Part shown: one piece after another, positions 56,764 to 64,000 of the stretch | Layout: every line of letters starts with the position of its first letter | Position numbering within the stretch: position 1 is the stretch's first letter | From: Anopheles merus | Lineage: Eukaryota; Arthropoda; Insecta; Diptera; Culicidae | Direction: 5' to 3' | Length of the DNA stretch: 64,000 nucleotides | NCBI RefSeq assembly: GCF_017562075.2 | Contig: NC_054083.1 | Coordinates: 9,740,768-9,804,767, forward strand | Notes under the pieces: generated by a model | The model's input: the letters and a program-made list of their open reading frames with translations, nothing else | What the model was told of the DNA's origin: nothing | The model's database searches: none | Position numbers and translations under genes: made by a program

Positions 56764-58017
56764 CTATTCATCCGACGGGCCAGCGTCAGCAGATTCATCA
56801 GTCCGTTTAGCGTTTCGCTTCGGTCGTTTTTTAGGAGCGGCTAAGCATTCGGGAGGTGACCTAGTAGGTGTGGTGGTAACAAGCATTCGCTCATTAAGGT
56901 CAAGATGTGGTTCGTTTGTAAACAAAGCTGCGTCTGTAGTGGTCATGGCAGGTGAGGAAATCGTAACGGGCTGTGCGAGCGTATCTGTTGTAGTAGTTGG
57001 CATCGCGGCACTCCCTCCAGAATGTGAGAGAGGATTATGATAAGTGTCGGTAGCGGGAGTAACGTTTTGATCGAGCATCGAATTTGTTTCAGTTGTTGCA
57101 CAGGTATTAGTGTTATAATTATTGGTCCGATAGTCACGGAACTCTCGGTAGGTAAGAGCAGAGGGCCATGTGTTAGGTGAGAGAGCCTTGTTGCGTAGAG
57201 TGGCTGGTATGCCCACCTTAAATGAGATAAATGAGAGTGTACTAGTGTCGGCACCAAGCTTCGTCAAACGGTGTACAGACACATCCCGCTTATCGAGTGC
57301 TAGCCGTACTTGTACCATGAGAGAAATCTGCTCAGTGGTAACCGATGGGGAGAAACGCGTAAAGAATAGCCACATTCGCGTATCGGTGTGTGGGATGGTG
57401 TCTAGTGTGTCAGAATCGAGCGGCGATCCCGATCCTCTGAGTAGTGGTGTTTGCGGGTTGTAAACTGGTGGCATATTGGTGAAGGATGACGGTTCGTTCG
57501 CACTCACACTAAGAGAAGCGGCTAATGATGGATACTGTTGTAGTGTGGGTGTAATAGTACCGGGGATATTTTTGACCACTGAATTAAACAATTTAGGCGC
57601 TGAATTGTGATGAATGGGCCGTTGAGACGGTAAATCGGTGGCGGCATGCGTCGATCGCAAGCAGGAACGGATCTCCGCCTTTAAAACTTCCAGAAGCTCT
57701 AACTTAATAGCTGTGGTATGCTGTGACAGCTCGCTACGGAGGCCCGCTTTAAGGTCGGCTATGCTGGACAGTAGGTCGACAGAAGTGTGAGTGTACGGGG
57801 TGGATGACCTCAACACGGCCGTACGCGGATCCTTGTGAAACTTTACACAGGCTTTACAGGCCCAAAAAAGTTGTGCACAGGACTCTATAGTAGCGGAAAG
57901 TTCCTCAGAAAGTCCGCTGCATGAGAAGTGAAACTCAGAGTTGCACCAACCCTGGCATTTCACAATGCGATCAGCAGCTACGATGTCGTTAGCGCAGGCG
58001 GAACAAATACCAGCCAT
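56764..58017 (-). CDS. CR1 ORF1: PHD-like zinc-finger protein
   Basis: ATG 58017 opens 417 residues, ending in TAG at 56766-56764. An N-terminal PHD/RING-like zinc cluster is visible (CSACANDIV, CQGWCNSEFHFSCSGL, FWACKACVKFH). A Thr/Ser/Pro-rich middle follows, then a domain with LFFTRFSPSVTTEQIS and VHRLTKLGADTSTLSFISFKV (RRM/L1-ORF1-like layout in CR1 elements), and then a basic tail (KKRPKRNAKRT). It is intact. CR1 ORF1 proteins bind nucleic acid and accompany ORF2 protein. The open frame extends 35 codons upstream without another ATG. Confidence 0.75.
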   Translation of the reverse strand: MAGICSACANDIVAADRIVKCQGWCNSEFHFSCSGLSEELSATIESCAQLFWACKACVKFHKDPRTAVLRSSTPYTHTSVDLLSSIADLKAGLRSELSQHTTAIKLELLEVLKAEIRSCLRSTHAATDLPSQRPIHHNSAPKLFNSVVKNIPGTITPTLQQYPSLAASLSVSANEPSSFTNMPPVYNPQTPLLRGSGSPLDSDTLDTIPHTDTRMWLFFTRFSPSVTTEQISLMVQVRLALDKRDVSVHRLTKLGADTSTLSFISFKVGIPATLRNKALSPNTWPSALTYREFRDYRTNNYNTNTCATTETNSMLDQNVTPATDTYHNPLSHSGGSAAMPTTTTDTLAQPVTISSPAMTTTDAALFTNEPHLDLNERMLVTTTPTRSPPECLAAPKKRPKRNAKRTDESADAGPSDE

Positions 58018-58129
58018 TGCTTTGTGGATGAGCGATTGATTGTGATGTTGAAGCGACGTAATGATTGTGGGCCGGAAAACGTTTCCAGGTGATTGACGGT
58101 GAATAATCCAGTTGTTAAACAAAACCAGG

Positions 58130-58960
58130 CAATGAAGTCACCTACACCAGCAACAAGTTCAGCAAAGATACAGGCTTTCTCGGAATAATATTGAAAATAG
58201 TCGGAGCGCAGATATTATTTTGAAAACTGCATCAATTCGCATACTTTCTTCGAACAAATTGTACAAAGGAACGACAGAAACGCATTTATGAATCAATCGT
58301 TAAACCTTATTTTCGAGGAGGTAAATATTACATCAATATGCTACTCAACCTTATTTTGCATTTTTCATGATTATTTGTTATGTGAGGGTTATGAAACTTA
58401 CATAGTGTTCATAGAACACTCTAATGAATACATTTTGAGCATTGGAAAGTATCTTTATAGTCAAATAATGCTTAAATAGAGGGTGCCCATTTTGCCCCGC
58501 TTTCTCCTACTGCATGGAAACCGTCCCAAAATCGAACATACCGTCATTATCTCAAAACATACCGCATTGGTATTTTGTTTCATAAGTTTCTATTGGTCTA
58601 TTCACTGAATGGTGCTACTGTGGTGCAGCGATGGCGCCTTTTCACGGAAAGAAAACCGGCAATGGACGGGATACGAACCAGCAACGATCAACACCGAGAC
58701 GATGCACTTACTTTGCGTGGTTCGTCGGTTGGACAGTGAGTGTCGCGTCTTGAGGCACCGTTATTGCCGGTGATCAGAAGCAGCACACTCGTGGCAGATG
58801 TGAATGATGTCTTCAACGGGATACACACTTGCCCGATGAAATGCTAGACGCGCTTCACTAATGTTCATCTCGTTGCACAGGTATTTTAGGTAAAACGCTG
58901 TGCGATGCTGTGATGCTGCGTCGTCTATAGATAGTGATTTCGGCAGATAATGTTTTCTTG
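58130..58960. other. non-coding stretch, nothing recognised
   Basis: Only short frames. It contains the third TGCCCATTTTGCCCC motif (58,486). Confidence 0.4.
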
Positions 58961-58989
58961 CGCTGTGTTCAACGGACTGTTGTTTTTTT

Positions 58990-59560
58990 GTTGCATCGTT
59001 AGATCATTGTCGTTCGTTATGTTCCCGTAATGTTATCGATCGTAGCAGGGCCGTCGAGGACCATTTTTCGGGAGGTCAGTTTTGGGGGTACATTTCCAAG
59101 CTTATGAAATGAAAGTCGTAGAGGAGTTTTACAGCAAGCGTAACATCCTATCCTAACAGTCCGAACGAATCTGGTCTGCCTTGATCGGATATGGTTTTAT
59201 TTATACTCAAAAAAAAGTTATGGATGCCGTACATTTGGTTGTGGTTTGTGTTTTTTGTTTTTGTGTTGTTTTTGCTTAAAGCCAACTGTTTAGCTTCTGC
59301 TTGGTGTTGGAAAAAACTTGGGATTTGATACTGTAGGCCGTTCTATTTTCCGCGGTATTTTTCTATGTGTTATGGTTTACAATGTGTACGGTATAGTGTG
59401 AGGTGTTTTTGTGTGGAGTGTCACAAAACTGTCTCTTTTTGGTGTTGTGGGTTCTAACGCATATGGTGTTACTGCCTTTGGCTCCCGGTGTGGCTATCTT
59501 TGCTTACGCTGGCTATTGATGGTAAGTTGCTATGCGTTGTGAGTTCACCTACTTTTCCAT
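58990..59560. mobile_element. decayed second copy of the 1.3-kb hAT-type element
   Basis: It shares several blocks with 36,985-37,510 in the same order: GGGCCGTCG, GTAACATCCTATC, CAGTCCGAACGAATCTG, GGTTTTATTTATACTCAA and GTAAGTTGCTATGCGTT. The TAGTGATGGG termini were not found, so its ends are lost. Confidence 0.6.
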
Positions 59561-60220
59561 AAGTGTGTCTCAATCGTCTCTTCTGCGAAATGTACAAAAG
59601 ATGCTAGGGATAAAGGGATAAGGGGATGGTACATGCAACGAACGGCATAATTGCATGCAACCCAACCGTCTAAAGAGAAAGGCACAGACATTTCTTCGCG
59701 TGAAAGTACGGCTCCGTTCACTCTCGAGAGTCGCCCCCAAATTGGTCGCATGCAAGAATGCCCTTAAGGATCACCGATACTTAACAGTCATCATCACACA
59801 ACTTACCTGGAGCACCATCGTCTTATTTACACGGCAGCCTCCTTGCGGGCGATTCCCATTAGACATTTGCTTGGCTGGAAGAATAGTAAAGAACTTTGCA
59901 TTGAAATTAGTAAGTTTATTGTTTTTTTTTTTTGTTCTTCAGGGAGGAAACCATGCGTCGGGTCCCTTGGACGGCTGCATAGCAGGGACCACCCCCCGGG
60001 TACTGCCGGATGCCTTCCGACTAAAACCTCCCCGAGCCTTCAGCATTTTGGTGTGCAGAAAACTGGTATAGACGAATCAGCAGATATCGTCTTGGCGCCG
60101 CCCTGTGACGTTGGGGTTAGATACTTCTGGCGTATGAGTCTTACTACTTTGCACTAAATAGCGTAAAGGCTAATGACACTACCGAGCACAAGTCCGCTTC
60201 TCCTGCCTCTGTATTTATTG
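59560..60220. other. unassigned stretch
   Basis: Open frames on the plus strand (59655-60071 and 59843-60157) lack recognisable motifs. A T-run near 59,921-59,933 precedes a possible acceptor (TTCTTCAG near 59,941). Confidence 0.3.
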
Positions 60221-60224
60221 ACGG

Positions 60225-62009
60225 ATGCACCCTACTAGATCCACCAAACCGTTGAAAAGTTACATGAAAATCAGTGACTACTCCCGTTGCCGTCAGCGCA
60301 TTAAGGCTTTTGGCCTGCTGCAGATGGTATGTGCGGGTCTGCTCACGGTAGCAGAAAGGAAATCAAAGAAAGCTTCAAGCAAAAGTAAGTGCTGCACAAA
60401 GTGCAGCAAATACGTTTTCCTTATGTTTCCGGCGAAAAGCATACTCCGTCTACCCTTTTTCTTAAGGAAGTGCTTAAGCCATCTCCATAAATTTTCCACC
60501 GTTTGCGTGTGGACAGTGTCATCATCTGGATTTATGAAATGCGTAGTGTGGTTTTCGGTGGCATGCGAATATCCCACTTGGTCCAGTTGATTGTAACCGC
60601 GCCAACAGTCCATTAAAATCCTGGTCCCCGCAGTAACGTTGGTCTGTATAATGTAGCTCAATATTGGTGCGGTTCTCTTGGCTAGAGAGGAATATTTCTT
60701 TCATCTCGTGGCAAATACCACCAACCAACTAGTGTTGGGAGATTCAGGATTCGGTAGATTCGAAGATTCAATCACAAGAAAGATTCTATCGGATTGGATT
60801 CCATTTGTAGAATTTGAATCCCCAAAAGATTCCTTTGCGATTGGGATCTGATTGCAATTTGATTGGGATTGGTTTCGTTTGCAATTCGATTGGGATTCGT
60901 TTGGGATTCGATATGGATTCTGATTGGGATTGGGTTTGCGATTCGATTGGGATTGGGATTCGCTTTCGATTCGGTTGGGATTGGGATTCTAATTGGGATT
61001 TGATTGGGATTGGGATTCAGATTGAGATTCGAATTGCGCTTCGATTTGGGATTGGGATTCTTATAGGGATTGCAATACGATTGGTATTGGGATTCTGATT
61101 GCGATTGGAATTGCGAATGAAATTAGGGGCTGTTCTCAAGATACGCTATTGATGGGGTGCGAGAGAAACTACGAATCTCTAATTTCGGAAGACGAATCAC
61201 GTAATTTTAAGTCAAAATATAGCAACTGTTCGTGTAATGTAGCATTTAAGTTATAGTTACAAAATAAATTATTTGATTTGATATTGAATAAAGGTCCGTG
61301 TGTCTCAGGGACCTGTACTGATTATGATGTAAGTACAGCAAAGTTAAATAATTCCAGCTTTAAATACACCCCCCCCCCCCCCCCCTCTCGCTGCAAACTA
61401 GAGTTCAACGCTATAACACATTGGGATTGGGATCGGTATTCAAAGATTCGAATGCCATCCAGGATTGGGATTCGAAGATTTGAATCCCTTCTGAGGTTCG
61501 TTTTTCCCAGCACTACAACCAACCATTGGAGGGATTATATTGGAGGGATTATTTCTGCCGCGATTATATTTCTTCTTGACCAGCTTTGTTTCGTCTATCT
61601 CGACAGTTTTACCGGGACCACCAATCATCGATCCAGTGTATTGATCGACATACATTAACTTGGCGCAGATTTTACGGTAAAACGACATCACGGTTTTACG
61701 GTTTACATCCGCTACGATTGCGGCACTTTCGACGCCTATCTCCATGCTCGAAAAATACATGACGAGCATTATTGTTTGGAGTGAAAGTTTTGACCCAGGG
61801 AAAAATGAGCCATTTCGCACACTTAAGAAGGCGTTTGTGCCGCTTCCCACATACCCTTACATAACCCGAAGATTCGTCCGGAGATTCATTGGGTTACCGC
61901 ATCACCGACATTCCTGGCTTGGTTTCAGTTGCTTCCACCGCATTAGCCACTCCACATCATCCTGCGGATCCTCTAGATCCTGCATGATATTCATCAGGCG
62001 AATATGCTC
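60225..62009 (-). pseudogene. second Merlin (ISXO2-like) transposase, split by a MITE
   Basis: The minus-strand N-terminal part runs 62009-61520: DVEWLMRWKQLKPSQEC, then stops in the zinc-ribbon region, then SFYRKICAKLMYV and KTVEIDETKLVKKKYNRGR (first Asp). The C-terminal part resumes at 60,729-60,225: VGGICHEMKEIFL, a frame change, then LMDCWRGYNQLDQVGYSHA (second Asp), FINPDDDTVHTQTVENLWRW and HFLKKKGRR. A possible acceptor (TATTTGCAG) lies at 62,010, suggesting an upstream exon. An extra 14-bp local duplication (AATCCCTCCAATAT) lies just before the insertion. Interrupted at 60730-61515. It differs clearly from the copy at 23.6 kb. Confidence 0.75.
60730..61515. mobile_element. hAT MITE with GGGATT-rich interior, 786 bp, perfect TSD
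   Basis: The ends are TAGTGTTGGGA and the inverse TAGTGCTGGGA. The 8-bp target duplication is CAACCAAC at 60722-60729 and 61516-61523. The interior (60,830-61,110) is an irregular array of GATTGGGATT / GATTCGATTGG units, and a C-run lies near 61,367-61,385. The edges next to both ends carry GATTCGAAGATTTGAATCCC-like sequence. Confidence 0.85.
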
Positions 62010-62014
62010 CCTGC

Positions 62015-63410
62015 AAATATATTAGTTAAATGTGTGTGTAAACAATAGCTTATGCGTCATGAAATTGTTGTTATTATTGGTTAAGTCAGCTAAGTCAGTT
62101 TATGTGTTAAACATTATGGTTGCATGTCCTTCTTTTTTGTTATTTTATGTTAGTGTTTTGTTAGCAGAAAATAAAAATATGCCAGGCTCATACCCGAAGT
62201 GATTCCTTTTGCATAGCATGCCAGCATCTCTTCATATGGCCGTGTGGGAACGGCCTCTTCGTATGTTTTCTTTATTTATTTTATGGTTGAATAATTAATA
62301 TTTTTCAGACGTAACGCCTTTGATACTTTGATAGCGTATGGTAGTGGGATTAGGAAAAATAAAACCAATGATGCTTACATGCTGTGTTTTGTCCCGTGAT
62401 CGTTAGCATACTTGCCCTACGTTGTGATGTTATTTTTATTGATTAATTTGCCTTACACGGAGGAATTTATATTGAAAGTACAATTCACGTGTGTCTTTAT
62501 TCAGTATCGATTCGCGACTGATATCTGAGCGCCGCGCACCCACCTTAAGCAGCGTATGCAAAAACACGGACACTCTTACGCCGAAAGTTCTCGTTACTCA
62601 CTCTCCTCTCGACTTCTACCTTTCTCCCTCTTCCTCTATGCTTCTCCTCACCAGTAGATTCTACCGTATGCGGTACCAAACATGCTGTCTCGAAAAAATG
62701 CTGTTTAGTTAAAAATTTGCACAATTGACGCATAGATTGCTACAGAATTGGTTCAAATGCTTTTGTCGGTATATTTGTTATGATCGATTAGCTCTTGACA
62801 TTCCCCACATGAGATTGGTACACATACGCACATAAGATCGGTGTGTTTTTGCCATTTTAGGTTGCTCGATTAGTACCAGTTTTGTTAGTAACCAGCCAGA
62901 GGTCTTCTCGCGGTGGGCTCAATACTTTGATGAATTACTCTACGACCAGGTTAATGAACAGCTAGAAGCGCCACTAGCAGATAGTATCATTGTTGTATAA
63001 ATAATAAATTCCATGATGTCCACGTAGAACGTTAAACCAAATATGAGAAATAAATTATCATCTGGACGCATTTTCGCAATAAGTTGTTTTCAATTAATTA
63101 AATTGCTCTCCAGTTATATTTTATTTTTCACTATTTTTGTATTAGGAGCAATTTTTCCAATATTTAGAATAAACTCATATGAAATATCTTAATGCTTTGT
63201 TTTTTATTCAATAAATATTCTAATTCATGATTATTACTCCAAATCACAGTGCAGAGTGTACATTCTACGTGAATTAGACTGTTTATCAACTGCCTCGAAG
63301 CAGGTGATAATTATGTCGATCAATATACAATTTACCGACTTCTTTAACGACTGCTCGACTTTTAAACGACTATTGCTAACCCGCTGCGCAAATTCGAGCA
63401 GTTTCCAGCG
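62015..63410. other. non-coding stretch, nothing recognised
   Basis: AT-rich sequence with short frames only. A SINE-tail-like CCACGTAGAACGTTAAACC lies near 63,020. Confidence 0.4.
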
Positions 63411-63421
63411 CAGAAAATGTA

Positions 63422-63453
63422 CCAAAATCTGCGCTGGCCAGCGCAGATTTTGG
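63422..63453. repeat. perfect 32-bp palindrome
   Basis: CCAAAATCTGCGCTGG is followed immediately by its exact reverse complement, with no spacer. Confidence 0.9.
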
Positions 63454-63501
63454 CTGGGCTCACGCGCTGGACTTCAGCGATTCCTGCGCTGGGTCGCGCA
63501 A

Positions 63502-63543
63502 TTCGGGCAGTTCGGGCAGTCCGGGCAGTTCGGGCAGTTCGGG
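63502..63543. repeat. 9-bp tandem repeat (TTCGGGCAG)n
   Basis: About 4.7 copies of TTCGGGCAG with one T-to-C change in the third unit. Confidence 0.85.
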
Positions 63544-63718
63544 CTAGACGGAGCGAGAGAGCGAATGTGACAACGTGGTCCATCTCTTTCTAACAATTTA
63601 AATGGACCAAAATTCAAATGTGGTGGTGAAAAAAAAGGTCACAGCGGTTGGTATATATTTAAATGGAAAAAAAATTAACTGATCTGTTATTGGCGGATGA
63701 TCTTCTGGTACTTGCGTA

Positions 63719-63802
63719 TGCGCGCGTGTGTTACTTTTCCCCTTTGCCTGCCTGTGCGGGTGCGCGCGTGTGTTGCTTTTCCCCTTTGCCTGCCTGTGCG
63801 GG
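63719..63802. repeat. 42-bp tandem duplication
   Basis: Two consecutive units starting TGCGCGCGTGTGTT, then CTTTTCCCCTTTGCC and TGCCTGTGCGGG. They differ at one base (TTA against TTG). Confidence 0.9.
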
Positions 63803-64000
63803 TATATTTTTTTACCTCCCCTCCTCGCTCCCGGATGTGTTCCCGTACCTCACCACCTCGCCCCAGGGTATTTATTGCGCGTACGTTGCGCTTCTCCGTA
63901 TCATATCCATCTCAACTGTTGAACAAGTGTATACGTGCTAGCTAGCCTCCTCACACCAACGATCAGCTGTTCTGTTATTTGTGGTTGCGGATTAGTAACG

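Larger units (their letters stand above)
53629..58122 (-). mobile_element. CR1-clade non-LTR retrotransposon (T1/Q-like), nearly complete
   Basis: On the minus strand it has ORF1 (58017-56764), ORF2 (56761-53750), a 3' UTR of about 90 bp and an (AAAT)n microsatellite tail (53629-53656). CR1-clade elements typically end in short microsatellites rather than poly(A) and carry a PHD-like domain in ORF1. The 5' boundary is uncertain. Only one frameshift was found in ORF2. Confidence 0.8.

Noticed and set aside
63499..63543. Short direct repeats as a possible CRISPR array
   Set aside because: The repeats are 9 bp and contiguous without spacers, and the window is clearly animal DNA.

Overview
The window reads as transposon-dense, probably heterochromatic DNA from an anopheline mosquito. 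Three things point there. Several tRNA-derived SINEs of the SINE200 type are present (Pol III B box inside a shared core, GAA-rich tail). There is a stack of R1-clade retrotransposons with polyglutamine ORF1 proteins at the 28S rRNA site used by the Anopheles RT1/RT2 elements. A CR1-clade element of the T1/Q kind is also present. The species is not determinable from sequence reading alone. No confident single-copy host gene was recognised; the nearest candidates are two broken DUF4806-like genes and two small secreted-peptide-like ORFs.

Layout. 0-2 kb: a broken DUF4806-like gene. 3.6-7.3 kb (minus): a spliced CACTA/EnSpm-type (Transposase_21) transposase gene whose exon phases can be followed, with one in-frame stop and one frameshift and SINEs in its long first intron. 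7.8-9.0 kb (minus): a two-exon MADF gene. 9.2-23.6 kb: RT1/RT2-like R1-clade elements (called D, A, B and C here, all minus) stacked head-to-tail at the 28S motif GGGATAACTGGC and ending in about 640 bp of the 28S 3' end on the plus strand. 23.6-24.5 kb: a Merlin transposase with a single stop. 24.5-27.5 kb: non-coding sequence with SINEs and short tandem repeats. 27.9-30.2 kb: a decayed R1-clade element. 30.3-33.2 kb: two small candidate plus-strand genes and a second DUF4806-like gene on the minus strand.

35.5-41.0 kb holds an I-clade non-LTR element broken by two hAT-type non-autonomous elements (each with a perfect 8-bp target duplication) and two short hairpin elements. 41.0-42.3 kb is an RTE-like reverse transcriptase fragment. 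42.3-45.0 kb is a 3'-truncated Ty1/copia element with an LTR and a tRNA-iMet-type primer site. That copia element sits in the 3' end of a pogo/CENP-B-type transposase gene (45.0-49.9 kb), which is also split by a complete Tigger element (46.4-49.5 kb) carrying its own small MITE. 50.2-51.3 kb is a foldback-like repeat. 53.6-58.1 kb is a nearly complete CR1-clade element. 60.2-62.0 kb is a second Merlin gene split by a hAT MITE. The last kilobases are mostly non-coding with short palindromic and tandem repeats.

The genes do not form one pathway; almost all serve mobility of their own element. The most informative signals are structural: nesting order, target duplications, the antisense stacking of RT elements in 28S, the A/B junction without target sequence, and a CR1 element whose ORF1 and ORF2 lie in one frame separated by a single UAG in a leaky-looking context with no AUG before the endonuclease.
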